In this document: one piece after another, positions 35,413 to 46,480 of the stretch
Layout: every line of letters starts with the position of its first letter
Position numbering within the stretch: position 1 is the first letter of the stretch
Assembly (NCBI GenBank): GCA_002633005.1
Contig: NMRA01000090.1
Coordinates: 360,752-424,751, forward strand
Length of the DNA stretch: 64,000 nucleotides
DNA from: Phoronis australis
Taxonomy: Eukaryota; Phoronida; Phoronidae
Direction: 5' to 3'
Notes under the pieces: generated by a model
What the model saw: the letters and a program-made list of their open reading frames with translations, nothing else
The model's database searches: none
What the model was told of the DNA's origin: nothing
Made by a program: the position numbers and the translations under genes

Positions 35413-36384
35413 ATGGACCTACAAATGGCTACCCGATGGAAATTAGACAGTCTCCTCGAAGATCTGACATTGTATTTAGCTTGGTGTGATAGTTGTATTT
35501 CTTACTGTGTACTGAGAATGACTGATGGAGTAGTATCTTCTGTGTGGAGGCTCGTGTTCGGTAACGCAGACCACTGCACAAACATCGACGATGAAAAATG
35601 GTTGGCCAAAGCATTGGATGCAGCCATTGAACTCAATGAAGCAGAAACTGACCTTGGAGTAAAAGAAATATACGAGGGATACATAAATGACTTGCGCAGC
35701 TATCAGGATGAGTTCTTATGCCGAAAAGAGGCAAACCACACAACCCACAAACAAACAGCCCCCGTCGATTATTTCATAGAATGCGAGACGGATAAGGTGA
35801 CAAAAATCGAGCTGAACAACGCATGTGAAACCACAGAGCCCCAGTCACTGGAGACAAGTTATCCACTGTTGGCAACATGCAGTGCTAACAAGCCAGAGAA
35901 AACTCAGGTAGAGCACACCGATACTGACAGCGTTTACGGTCGGCATCTGGAAAACGTCAAGCCCACTAGTTCCGCGGCGTTACTCCAGAGTGCAATTTGT
36001 CCTGCCAGACACGTCACAAGAAGCTTCTGTAGCCCTCAACGCGATGCCGAGGACAGCATGATTACGAAATCTGGCACCGACAAATCAGGTGACGTTGTAT
36101 ACATTCGTGAGGACGACGGTAACCCATATGGTGTCGCAGAATTGCCCAACACTGCGATATCTTCCCATGCAGTCAGCCTTGACGTTTCAGAGAACATCAG
36201 CACCTCGGCTTCCTCAAATGATGCGCAAAATGTTAAACAGGGTTTCTTCAAGAAATTGAAGACGACTTTTAGAAAAAAGGGCCGCACTACCAAAGTCTCC
36301 GCAAGCCCTTCTTCCGGCAAGGGCCACCGTGTCGCTCCACGATGGCAAAGAATGTTGTGCTGCATTGCCGCCGAGTATGAATAG
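35413..36384 (+). CDS. Unknown intronless gene, copy C (323 aa, complete)
   Basis: The best complete copy: ATG at 35413, stop at 36382-36384, uninterrupted. Layout as in copy B: N-terminal hydrophobic Cys-rich stretch, acidic helix, long polar linker, basic tail and CC near the end. The 5' flank (ACATTGTACGTAATTATTAGGCC) matches that of copy A. Polyadenylation signal AATAAA at 36546-36551. No homologue recalled. Conserved reading frame with many synonymous-looking and conservative differences between B and C suggests a real protein, but I cannot compute substitution rates. Confidence 0.7.
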   Translation: MDLQMATRWKLDSLLEDLTLYLAWCDSCISYCVLRMTDGVVSSVWRLVFGNADHCTNIDDEKWLAKALDAAIELNEAETDLGVKEIYEGYINDLRSYQDEFLCRKEANHTTHKQTAPVDYFIECETDKVTKIELNNACETTEPQSLETSYPLLATCSANKPEKTQVEHTDTDSVYGRHLENVKPTSSAALLQSAICPARHVTRSFCSPQRDAEDSMITKSGTDKSGDVVYIREDDGNPYGVAELPNTAISSHAVSLDVSENISTSASSNDAQNVKQGFFKKLKTTFRKKGRTTKVSASPSSGKGHRVAPRWQRMLCCIAAEYE

Positions 36385-37152
36385 GTGGAACCTAATGGAC
36401 TAATTCATAAGCTCTGTGCTGAGCGCTTTTCGTTTCTTTTGTTGTTTTTTTAGATAGTATAAAATACGTTCGCTGCATATCCATGTATTTCCCACAGCCA
36501 CCACTTTTCAGTCGTGAGCTGAATTGTAACCAGTGAGTGTGCTTAAATAAAATGCATGGGCAATTCAAGCGTTTCTCTGATTTTAGGCTGATGAGTAAAG
36601 GTGCAGAACAAGTAAACAAAAGCGTTCAATGTTTTGAGTCATTTCACATCAGAAGCCCTACAGATGAGCACGGAAACTTTATTCTCTCTTGCATTTTTGA
36701 CTCTTTCACTCCCAGTGGAAACCGAGCTGCACTAAGAAAAATGAGAGCAAACAAATGCAAAATCGGCACTGTTCACCCCCAAATCACCACTTTCCTGCCG
36801 ATGCTCGACTAAAGCCAACATTATATTCCGAAAGCAAATTTTCTACCAATTCCAAAAATGTGGTCCAAAAGTACTGTTGACCAAGTAGTTTTTTTGGCAA
36901 ATCTGGCTTGTTTGAGGGCTACCTGAAATCGCGGCCAATTTCTCAGTTGCTACACAGCAATGCACAACTGCATCAGGGCGCCACCATCTTGAAGAAGAGT
37001 GCAGCTACATCCAAGAAACTGGCCTTTTTTATTCCCAGCACGTTCACAAATCCAAAAAACCACACTCACTTGGCCTACACAATACCTAACTAGAAAATGC
37101 CCCCAAGCCTGGCCTAGCCCTAGATTTTAACATTCTACTCTGTGCCACCTGC
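36385..37152. other. 3' flank of copy C
   Basis: Nearly identical to 34593-35374. Ends at the single N at 37153, directly before the PARP exon. Confidence 0.6.
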
Positions 37153-37153
37153 N

Positions 37154-39701
37154 CTAAGTTCTACCTCACCATGAGTGCCACCATTACCTCCATTGAACGG
37201 GTCGAGAATCCTCATCTGTGGCGATGTTACACGTTGTGAGTCACAATGACAATTTTATGCTTTTTTGATGAGTGTGATAGAGTGAAATTAGACAAATTTT
37301 GTGTAGCTGACTGTCTGCACCATTCTTGGTGAAATATCCGGTTAGTAGTTTAATGAATAGAATGGATTCCCAATGGCATTCTACATCGAAACTTGCTCAG
37401 AGGAGTAGGAGACACTTTTGTGCAATGCTCGATTGTTTGCTCGATTGAAGCCAGGATTTGAACCTGGGTCTCCCAAACGCGAGTCCAGAGCTCAAACCGC
37501 TTAGCCACACATTCTAAGGAATATACTTCCATTTACTGGGAGCTATGGTATCTTTACATACAATCGTTTTAGCAGTGTGACATATGTGCAGTAAGTGCTT
37601 AAACAATGTGACATTGTGTCAGGCATTCTTCCTGTAGAGAGCCTCTGCAAATGCAGTAATTAACAATTAGTTGTTTTTATACATTTGTATATTAATGTTC
37701 CTATTCACAGACACAAAAATCTGATGCTGGAGAAGAATGGTCCCACAGGCTTGAACGAAAAACACCTGTTTCATGGCACCAGCTCACATCTGATCGACAT
37801 CATATGTGAACAGAACCTCGACTTCCGGTTGTCTGGAAATGCCAACGGAACTGTTTTTGGCCACGGTAAAATGCAATCTCGTGGGGGCGCTGTGCTACAT
37901 TATCGTTACTAGTAATAGAGTGGGTCTGATGCACTTTTCTACGCTTTGATGAACTTATTTTCGTGGTGTAGTTATTGCTTCCTTCAGCTCCTGTATAGCT
38001 ATCAGGGCTTGGAATTTTCCGCGGAAACACGGATTTCCGCTTTTTTCAAATGTTCTGTCCGCGCATTTTATAATATTTCCGCGTAAAAAAAAATCGGATT
38101 TGATATAAAATTTCTGCGACAAATTCCTTTCTTACCGCGGCGTTGCAGACAACGTTCACCTCGAAAAGCGGAAGTTGCTCTTTATGTTTCGGAGGAACGT
38201 AAATTGTCAACATTGCCGGGGCATCTGGGATAGCGTGGTGGGATTTTCAATGGCGTCTCGTGTTATTGTAAACCGGCGGCGATAAATACTACGGCTCTGC
38301 AGCCAAAAATGTGTGGGTTGGGAGTGGACGGCTGAGCTAAAAGGACGCAGACGCATGCTACTAATAGTGGTAACGTTTTTTTTTTTTTATAGTCCTCCCG
38401 ATTTTTCTCGGGGAAAGGTTCACACCGACCATTTCAAGGCTGGGTAGCGCGCATGATTTGGGCCGTAAAAGTTTCCGCGTTTTTTGTCATTGGTCATTCC
38501 AAGCCCTGAGCTATCAATGTTGGATTCTTAACCACAGAGCTTTGAGGTTTAAAGACGTGGCCTCGCTCATGTGATCTTGAGTTGTTGCCAGGTGAGCAGG
38601 CAACAGAGGTCACAGGAAATGTCTCCACGCTTCTTTTTTGAATTTACAATTTTGGGGTAGGCCAACGGCAATAAACTGTGGAACGTTTTCTTGAGTCACT
38701 AATGGTTTTGACGATCTTCTTGGTAATGGTAATGGAGTGATGTCACAATAAGGAATATTATGAGACTGATTTCATGTGGGGTGAAATGCCATTATATTTC
38801 CATTTTTAGCTTTATAGCTGAACAGGACGAAATACACCTTTAATTATAGCTCATCTGATGCAAGTTCAGTTGATGAAAGGGCTTTGCAATTTCAATGTTT
38901 AACATGTCACATTTTTGTACTTAAGGAACATATTAAGAAGTTTAATGAAAAATCTTTTCCTTTTTTAAATTCGTTTTTTGTAATTTCAAAAATCTGTTTT
39001 CTACCTGTATTCGACGCTGGCTGCATGCAAAGGTTTTGCTAAGACATGTGCACCCTTTCACTGGTGTTTTTGACGTGTGTATGAAAGTTAATACTTGAAG
39101 GGAATAAAGTTTTCTGTGCAATAGAATTTTTTCTAAAAATCCATGAATTGATAATAAAGTTTTTTGTTTGTATTTTTCTCCAAAATCTGATTTGAGAAGA
39201 GCTGACAACTTGTAATTGACTCTGTGTCATTTTAATATGTTTTGTAAGCATTGTAACATGTGGTGATATAAGTGTCAGGCCTCCTGCACTATTTTTTGTT
39301 TCACAGGTGAATTCTCTCCGCCAAAGCAAACATTATGGTGTTTGTATCCTTTGTTTGAATTGAAATTGGCTACAATGCCTGGAATTCACCCGACGACCAA
39401 ACTTTCTTGACGACTGAAATTAATATGCCGTGACAAGTAACTTAATGTGCCTGGTCTGAAACTATAACCAACTGTCGGTTCTTTCAAACCTTAAAAATTG
39501 TCCCTAATTCGAGGATTTTAAAGGATGAGACCGACTATAACAATAAGTCACCAACATCAAAATTTAGTCCTTGACAGAAAGCATATGTTTCTTGTGCTTT
39601 TAAAATTCTTTAGTCTTTAACTTTTCATTTTTCAGGGACCTACTTTGCCACCTCAGCGTCTACGTCTCATAGTTACAGCTCAAAAACCAGGGCTGGAAGT
39701 G
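37154..39701 (+). CDS. PARP catalytic-domain protein, partial (three exons)
   Basis: ADP-ribosyltransferase (ARTD/PARP) fold, closest in style to the PARP11/12/14 group; it would transfer ADP-ribose from NAD+. Exons: from the gap at 37153 to 37235, 37711-37865 and 39636-39701; phases 2 and 1 agree at both junctions. Recognisable pieces: SIERVENPHLW, then GLNEKHLFHGTSSHLIDIIC with the His of the H-Y-E triad, NLDFRLSGNANGTVFGHG, then GTYFATSASTSHSYS with the Tyr. The exon carrying the third triad position, normally a few dozen residues later, was not found before the next gene. The 5' end is cut by the N at 37153, so upstream domains (WWE, macro, zinc finger) cannot be seen. The exon at 39636 ends AGTG|GTTAGT. 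Confidence 0.85.
37446..37512 (-). repeat. tRNA-like sequence (tRNA pseudogene or SINE head)
   Basis: Minus strand: A-box-like TGGCTAAGCGGTTTGAG, then a perfect T arm CCAGG-TTCAAAT-CCTGG (B box GGTTCAAATCC). The D stem is plausible, but the acceptor ends do not pair and the anticodon stem is poor. Not a functional tRNA. It lies in a PARP intron. Confidence 0.6.
38003..38508. mobile_element. MITE with CAGGGCTTGGAAT ends, copy 2 (506 bp)
   Basis: Same 13-bp perfect ends as copy 1, flanked by AGCTAT at 37997-38002 and 38509-38514. Lies in the PARP intron between exons 2 and 3. Same orientation and about 90 percent identical to copy 1. Confidence 0.92.
38515..39635. other. PARP intron remainder
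   Basis: No further feature supported; AT-rich. Confidence 0.4.
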
Positions 39702-41240
39702 GTTAGTATATAGATGTTGATCTAGTTATGTGTTTGTTGGTTCAGTCGTACAGAGGTCAAAAGGCCAAAGGTCAAGCTTTTTATAGTATCCTTGGCATTA
39801 CTTGCAAACCAGTTGCGACTTATTTTTGTGTGCTGTTACTCAAGCGAAATATCTTTTTAGGCACCAATTTTGCTGTTTTAAAGATATTCTCACCAGTTAA
39901 TTTTAGTAATACAAACTTCAGGCAACCTATTCTCAAATGGCGATCTTTCCATAACAAGTTTTGGTCGTGATAGACCGGCCCAAAAATCCTCCCCTCATTT
40001 TTGGGTCGGTCGAAATTCCTGAGTCAACCACATGCCTTTATTTGGCCGGTAACATGAGATTTCACGCTAATACACATTATCAGCTGATGGCGTTAAGATA
40101 AGAGTTGCGAAACAACATGTCTGTTTTCACTTTTTCGCTCTTCTGATGGATTTAAACTAATAGAAAATTCGAAATCTTCATAAAATTTTGACATGCTCTC
40201 TCTGTCAGTAAATATCGGTGAAGCTTTAGCTGTCGGTCGCTTCGGTCAGATCAGCCGAGTTTGAAGTAACTTTTAGTATTACTGCGCGGTAAGCGGTTTC
40301 CTTTGTTTTGAATTATATATCCATTAAGTGTTTAATGTACGCTTATAATTTCTAAGTAAATACACAGAAATTAGTGTGAAATATCAGTAAACCTGAGTTA
40401 AAATTCATGAGAAAGTAAATTTCACGAATTTATGAATCCGCAACAGTCTTAATTTGCGCAGTGCCACAGTATTCTAAGTAATCGGTTCTAGTGGGTGTCG
40501 TGAGCACGTGTGTGAACTGTAAAGTTTTGTCTTTTTTGCCGTTTCAAAAGGAGAGCGACGGGTGACCGTGTTCAAGCACATAGATTTCTGTAATGACGCT
40601 AATTTCAAAAGTTAATGATTTTTGTCGGAAGTCATGGGGGGAAAATCCGGAAGGAAGTTGGACGGAAAATGACACTTAAATTGTTGAAAATTACCATCTA
40701 TTTTCCACAAGAATTATCGAGAACTTTTTAAGACCACCACATTACAAGCAACGCTGAACGGCAGTTCCACCACGACATAGGTATTTGGTGGTTATACCAT
40801 CCACTAACAAGCAGTGTCACAAGTTCTGTATCCGTGTTCGTTAAAAACAAATTTTAGAAAGAGTATATTGAAGCGATCAAACGTTATAAATGACAGGTAC
40901 GTTATAATGTGACTCAGTTGCACTTTTCCTGTACCTTCTAATTGTTTGTATGTTGGGTTAACTAAACACACTTGTCGAAAAAGTGCTGTTCTGTATAAAC
41001 TTAATGCTGCCGTTGTGTTGACGTTCAAAGCATCTCATCATTCACTTAAAGGTAGTTCCATTGCCAGACCAGGCGTAATCATCATGTTTATTGCCCCCAC
41101 AGCCGAGTGGGTAATGAACTATTGAAATCGCTGATAAAAGTGTGTCAAGTTTATAGTCCCTGTAACCCCCCCAAGATTCTATCATGATCATTTCACCTTA
41201 TGCAACAAGAATTTTTTTCAGAAGACTTTTAGATATAGAA
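39702..41240. other. DNA after the last PARP exon seen
   Basis: I looked for the missing PARP C-terminal exon and did not find it. No repeat or RNA gene recognised, though the stretch is likely to contain old repeats. Confidence 0.3.
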
Positions 41241-41259
41241 TTTTGAAGCTTAATTTTTA

Positions 41260-41622
41260 TGCGCCCACATATGTATATGTGGACGCATTATGCCGTCATC
41301 TCTGTCCGTCCGTCCGTCCAGGCGGCGTCCGGCGTCCGCTGCTCTATCTACAAAACCCTTTGACATACGTTCATGAAATTTGGCACATATGTTCCATTCA
41401 TGAATGGGACGGCATGTGCGAACTTTNCAGTGAAATGCTGACCTCTTTTTATGCGCCAACATATTTATAAGTGGACGCATTATGCCCCGTCATCTCCGTC
41501 CCACTGGGCGGCGTCTGGGCTGCGTCCGCTGCTCTATCTACAAAACCCTTTGACATACGTTCATGAAATTTGGGACATATGTTCCATTCATGAATGGGAC
41601 GGCATGACTGAACTTTCGGACG
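41260..41622. repeat. ~170-bp direct duplication around a single N
   Basis: The block with GTGGACGCATTATGCC, a GTCC microsatellite, CTCTATCTACAAAACCC and TGTTCCATTCATGAATGGG appears at 41260-41426 and again at 41451-41622, on either side of the N at 41427. The second copy lacks most of the GTCC run. Confidence 0.8.
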
Positions 41623-41639
41623 GAGTCGACCACCGGTGT

Positions 41640-42115
41640 GTCCCCTAGTGGCAATTTAATTTTTTACGTTTACCTTTGTATCTTCAAAAGTCTTTAACGG
41701 ATTTTCATGAAATTTAATATGTAGGCACCTATTAGTGAGATGACGCTATACTCCCGTTTTCAGATGGATTCGACATAGTTTGCGACACCCAATGGTCACT
41801 TTTACTGTTTTTGAGTCTGTTTTTTTTTTGGCGTCCACCCCTCTATCAACCAAACTGCTCTAAGTATGATTGTGAAAATTGGCATGTATGTTCTTACTGT
41901 GAAGAGGACGGTTGACGAGATAAATTGCCGAAAAATTATTTCGAGTTCGTTTCGAGTACAAAAAATTAGATCAGTTCCGGGCCCTGGAGGACCCGTGGTT
42001 GTTTGTAAATTAGTCCTCAATTTGCAATTTAAAAAGATTANTGAAGAGGACGGTTGACGAGATAAATTGCCAAAAAATTATTTCGAGTTCGTTTCGAGTA
42101 CAAAAGATTAGATCA
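41640..42115. repeat. Second copy of the 32.2-32.6 kb repeat, with a further duplication at the N
   Basis: Near-identical to about 32230-32640, including CCGGGCCCTGGAGGACCC. The segment starting TGAAGAGGACGGTTGACGAG is present both before and after the N at 42041. After the N it ends at AGATCAGTTC and switches into the tail of the unknown gene. Confidence 0.8.
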
Positions 42116-42212
42116 GTTCAAAGAATGTTGTGCTGCATTGCCGCCGAGTATGAATAGGTAGAACCTAATGGACTAATTTGTAAGCTCTGTGCTGAGCGCT
42201 TTTCGTTTTAAT
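42116..42212 (+). pseudogene. Unknown intronless gene, tail fragment (copy D)
   Basis: AGAATGTTGTGCTGCATTGC through the stop codon and about 50 bases of 3' flank match the end of copies B and C. Only the last dozen codons are present. Junction with the preceding repeat is abrupt. Confidence 0.7.
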
Positions 42213-42234
42213 TTTGAAGACTTGCAACGTTTTC

Positions 42235-42735
42235 CACTTCGAAACTCGACCTAATTTGAAGTTAGGAACACCAGTTCTGGAAAACGGATAAGTGAATTTC
42301 TTTGAAACTTTCCATTTTAGGATTTATTAATCAACCTCAAAAATGCTGTCAGAATTTTCCTTTTCAATGCCTAGTTTTTTGTACCGTAAGGTAGATTGTA
42401 AGAGAACTGTTTATTTTTTACAAAAATGTATTTTTGCGAGTCAATTACTAAATGAGTAAACAAAATTCCTAACAGCATCTTTGAAGTTTTCGTTTTAAAA
42501 AGGTTTCATAAAAATCGACCAAGGAATTATATTGCTATGGATGTGCGTTTCTTAAAAATGATATTTTGACTTAAAAAAAGGTGTTAACACAATGACAATA
42601 ATGGCACATCAATATAAAACATTTTATAATCTCCGATCTTTATAATTCAGAAAATACGTACTTTTACTGCTTGACCGTTTTTTGACATAGAGTCAAAATG
42701 AAGGTCGCTAAATAAGGTTTGAGACACCACTAGTT
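42235..42735. repeat. ~500-bp interspersed repeat, copy 1
   Basis: Aligns in order with about 48080-48640: 'gaaaacgg', 'ttattaatcaacctcaaaaa', 'gaagttttcgtttt', 'aaggtttcataaaaatcga', and 'cactaaataaggttt' near the right end. Diverged but collinear in the same orientation. Confidence 0.65.
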
Positions 42736-43165
42736 CCGTATCAAGCTACTGTGTACCACTATGCAAGCCCAATTCGAAACATTGTGCTGGTGTATTCTTG
42801 CATCTGCTTTTGAAAGGTTGGTTAACCTCAATTAAGTCTAAAGCATTTTCTTGAATACTGGTCTCAATAGTGTTAAACAGGGTTTAGTCCAGTTTTAGAA
42901 AAAAGTAGCCAATAATACTTACAAATGTTTTGTTTACAGCTGTTGTGGCATGTGTGCGTGTCATATTTTATTCTTTTATAACTTGTCACTTTGAACATAT
43001 GCTTTGTGCAAGAGAATGAGTTACCCATATATTCACATTTTGATGTTGATGTGATGCAATCACATCAGGCAGAAAAATATAAATCGGTTCATGTTAGTTG
43101 AGGTTAGTGTTAACATATAAGTAAGACTCTGACACACCACAACACAGAAATGCCAGAGTAAGAAT

Positions 43166-43173
43166 TTATTATT
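43166..43173 (-). terminator. Polyadenylation signal of the bZIP gene
   Basis: AATAAA on the minus strand about 140 bp beyond the bZIP stop codon. Confidence 0.6.
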
Positions 43174-43308
43174 TCCACAATTCATAAATGCCATGAACTA
43201 TACACCAATTGTGGAATAATATGAACTTGGGTATTTTGATGTAAAACGGTGAATATTAACTACTGTACATACTACTGAAAACAAACTGCCATTGACCAAA
43301 CTCCATGA

Positions 43309-44585
43309 TTACCTCTTTGCCATATGTTGGACCAAAGTTTGCTTCATGGAACTAGCAAGTTTTTCCATTTCTGCTATTTTACCTCTCAACATTTCATTTT
43401 GTTTAGCCAAAGTCGCAGCTGTCTCATCCATCATTGCAAATTTCTGCTTCCTCGTTTCCCTTGATCTTTTAGAGGCTACATTGTTCTTCATTCTCCTCTC
43501 TGCGTATTTCTCCTGCCACTGTTGTTCCTTACCAGCCTGTTCACAGTCAGACCTACATCTCTTAGGTAAATAACTATGGTCAAGATCAGAGGAAGACAAT
43601 GATCTCTTTGCTTCAGTTTTTGTAGTGGTTGTCACAGAAACATCTGCCCTTATTGATTGATCCAAGGACTGGCTCTTAGATTCAAGCAGTGACGTGCCAC
43701 TAGTTGTCTCAACTGTGGCATTCTGAAATGAATAGGCCATGACCATGATTCTCTCTGTTCTGTTCTGGTAAGCAACAAGGCTAGTCCTTCCTTACAACCA
43801 GGTTTTACACACAATATTGCTTTCCTCAATGTTTAGTTTCAGAACATGTGCTAGCATTCAAAACTAAATTCCAAATACAAATAACTGTTCATGGAATGCA
43901 TATTCATCACTCTCTGTTATGATGGGCCATTTATGCCATAATGGTCACAGTCACAATAGCTGTGCTCACACTTGACTATTAAAACACTGTTTCAACTGTG
44001 GTTCCTAATCGCATCAAGCTAACACAAAAATGAAACCCTGGAGTATAGCCATCATAACCAGAACTAATTCATAGGAGACTGCAACTGCTTTCATTCACAC
44101 TCACTGAACATACTTTAGAAGTGATGGCAAACACAAAAGTACATGAGCTGTTCAGTGTAGACTGATCAATGACATTGAAATGAAAAATTGTGAAAATAAA
44201 ATTTAACTTATGTTCAAGAAATTAGCACAAAGTTTGTATCACTGCAACATTACCAGAGAAAACACAAAATTTACTAGAAGTCTCAGTTTAGTAATTTTAT
44301 AATAATTAAATGTTTTCAACCATAAAGTCTCTTGACTCCATATATCACAAACATCAATGCGACTTAAGCTATTACAAACCTCAGTAAGAAATTGTGACAA
44401 ATCTGTAAATATGTCCATGCCAAAGCCATCCTCCAGATTACAAAATGAATCTTCTATGGTCCAGCTGTCATCAGCTGAGGTTACTTGATCGTATAACTTT
44501 CCTTCAAGTACCGATGTAAGCAATTCTTGTGGAGATTCGATGTCCAGGCAATCACTGCTACTTGGGCATAGCAGAGCCACATCAT
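43309..44585 (-). CDS. bZIP transcription factor (PAR/NFIL3/CES-2-like basic region)
   Basis: Two coding exons, 44585-44380 and 43722-43309, joined in phase 0 with clean splice sites (TTTTCAG acceptor, GAG|GTTTGT donor, CATTTCAG acceptor); stop TAA. The first coding exon is acidic and hydrophobic, suited to transactivation (SPQELLTSVLEGKLYD, GMDIFTDLSQFLTE). The second has a Ser/Thr-rich linker, then the basic region YAERRMKNNVASKRSRETRK with the N-x3-S/K-R-S-R DNA-contact pattern, then a short leucine zipper (MMDETAATLAKQNEMLRG, MEKLASSM) up to the C-terminus. The basic region resembles the PAR/NFIL3/CES-2 group more than C/EBP or ATF4. The start codon is unsettled: spliced to the TATA-proximal exon, the frame has no upstream ATG. 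The start could be Met in GMDIF, or lie in an exon I did not identify. Confidence 0.8.
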
Positions 44586-45543
44586 CTGAAAACACAAGTT
44601 AATTGCAAAGTATGAGTTGACAATAGGAAAATACCAGCTTTTATGTATGTTTATCAGATTTGATTCCTCCCAAATGTAAATTCATCAACAACAAATACAA
44701 ATTAATGATAGACACATTTGTCAACACACACAGCTTTATAAACAGCTGAAAACTGAGATTAAATGTTAACAAAATTAAAAGTGACAAATTCATGTTTGAA
44801 TGTGTAAATCCTTTGTTAAGTTTAACTTTTCCATCGAGAAACTCTTAACACAAAGACTCAGCTCTATAAACCCTGGCATTCACATGTATCTAACTGAACA
44901 CTATAGCACGTGCACACTAGTAAAATAGTGCCCTCAGTTTCAGGCGGTGGTGCAACACTTGATGACGCAATCTTGGCTTTCCTAGCCAAGATGACCTAAT
45001 TCCAATTATATCGAGGAACTACCAATGAACTTGCCGGGGCAAGAATCGCTTCCCTGTCATTTCCCTGATAAATACCTCTGTCAAATAGGCCACTTGGCTT
45101 TTGCATTCCACGTAGGACACTGCAGGGATACGTTAATTGCAAATTGTAGGTCATCTCCAACGACCGATTTCTCCGTTTCTTGTCTTGAGTGGATTATAGC
45201 AACACTTGCTCCTTCAGACATGACTTTCGAGAATCTACACTTTCAATAAAAGGTCCTTTTCCTAAATAACACAAATAATACTTTGTGAGAACAGGTGAAA
45301 TTGAGGAGAACAATATTCTGAACCTTATTTTCAGAGACTGGATCCACTCCAGTGCATACAATATGGTGGCCCCGCAATGACAAGCGTCAAGTGGGGATGA
45401 AACAAGTTACAAGGGTTGGTTCCTAACAATTTAGAAGAACATTTTATCAATTCTGTTCTCTTGGAATAACTGCGCATCACAAAAATAGATAACATCAGCA
45501 AAATTCTAAAACACATCACAAGCAACAGAACCCACCCACTTAC

Positions 45544-45566
45544 CTGGACGAACTGATATCGAACAG
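45544..45566 (-). other. Candidate 5' untranslated exon of the bZIP gene
   Basis: Lies just downstream of a TATA box on the minus strand and ends in CCAG|GTAAGTGGG at 45544/45543, an excellent donor. It contributes the single G that phase 1 joining to the 44585 exon requires. The transcription start at about 45560-45566 is inferred from TATA spacing. Confidence 0.5.
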
Positions 45567-45587
45567 CGCTCGTGCGCAGCCGCGCAG

Positions 45588-45680
45588 TATTTATATCTGT
45601 TGTATTGTTGCTAAATTTAGTATATTACTCTGCCAGGCGATGTTCTTTAAATAGACTATACGTCAGCTACAGCCAATCAA
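45588..45680 (-). promoter_or_regulatory. bZIP gene promoter: TATA box, TGACGT half-site, CCAAT box
   Basis: On the minus strand, ATATAAATA at 45596-45588, TGACGTAT around 45657-45664 and ATTGG (inverted CCAAT) around 45670-45676. The spacing is classical for a TATA promoter. TGACGT is the core recognised by CREB/ATF-type bZIP proteins, so control by bZIP factors is possible. Confidence 0.55.
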
Positions 45681-46480
45681 ATATCGCCATAGTTTTCGCT
45701 AAGTTAAATTGGTTTTTATAATCAATACTGTTTTTCCCAAAACTCTGAAGAGACGCGCAATGTGCAGCACATTTTGCTTTTTTTGGTATAAACATTTGTT
45801 TATCAATCTCTTATTATTAAAATGTTAAAAAAATTGGGAGGATAAATAGTACATAGAATAGCCGTATTTCTGAAGATTTTTATCAGTTTTAACACCAACT
45901 GATTTGTGACTTTTCACTGCATATTTTATAGTCATACGGATGAGCGTGTGATCTTAGCACAGTTCTCCTAAAAATGAAAGAAATGAAGTTCTCAAATAAC
46001 ATCCACATGTTCCTCTTGCTGCAAACTGCTGACTGGAATGTCAACGCAAGCACTGAGAATAGTCTTGGCCAATGGGGTCAAAGAACACTTTTGCGTTATT
46101 GACCTTGTTTTCATATTATATCCGGGCATGTTTTGTTTAGTTGTTCAGGTCAGCCATCTTGATGTTCGTGGGGAGAAAACCGTGATTTACTTTTCATCGT
46201 TGTTGTCATTTCGAACATTTATTCGGACAGTCATAGAAATGCTCGAATTAGAGAGACATTGTCCACAGAAATGTTTAGTCATAAGAAGAATAAAAGTGGT
46301 TTCAAGTCCTTAGAGATTTAACCCACGCGCTGTAGTGAACGTGTAGGCCTACGACGAGTTGGTGATGAAAAGCGCAGTGAACAAACCAGTAAAAAGTTGA
46401 GGATCACAAGAGACTGAGACAGAGCAAGTTATACTGCTCCTTTTAATCGCGCTACCAACTGGACAGATTCAACCATCAGC
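45681..46480. other. Divergent intergenic region between bZIP and ACVR2
   Basis: About 0.8 kb between the bZIP promoter and the ACVR2 start codon, containing the ACVR2 5' UTR and presumably its promoter. A 91-codon open frame at 46038-46313 shows no recognisable features. No TATA box identified for ACVR2. Confidence 0.4.

Noticed and set aside
45025-45249. Candidate bZIP first coding exon on the minus strand (ATG near 45213)
   Set aside because: An acceptor-like site precedes it, but no donor of adequate quality joins it in phase to the next exon.
46038-46313. 91-codon frame upstream of ACVR2
   Set aside because: No domain or signal; lies in the presumed promoter/5' UTR region.
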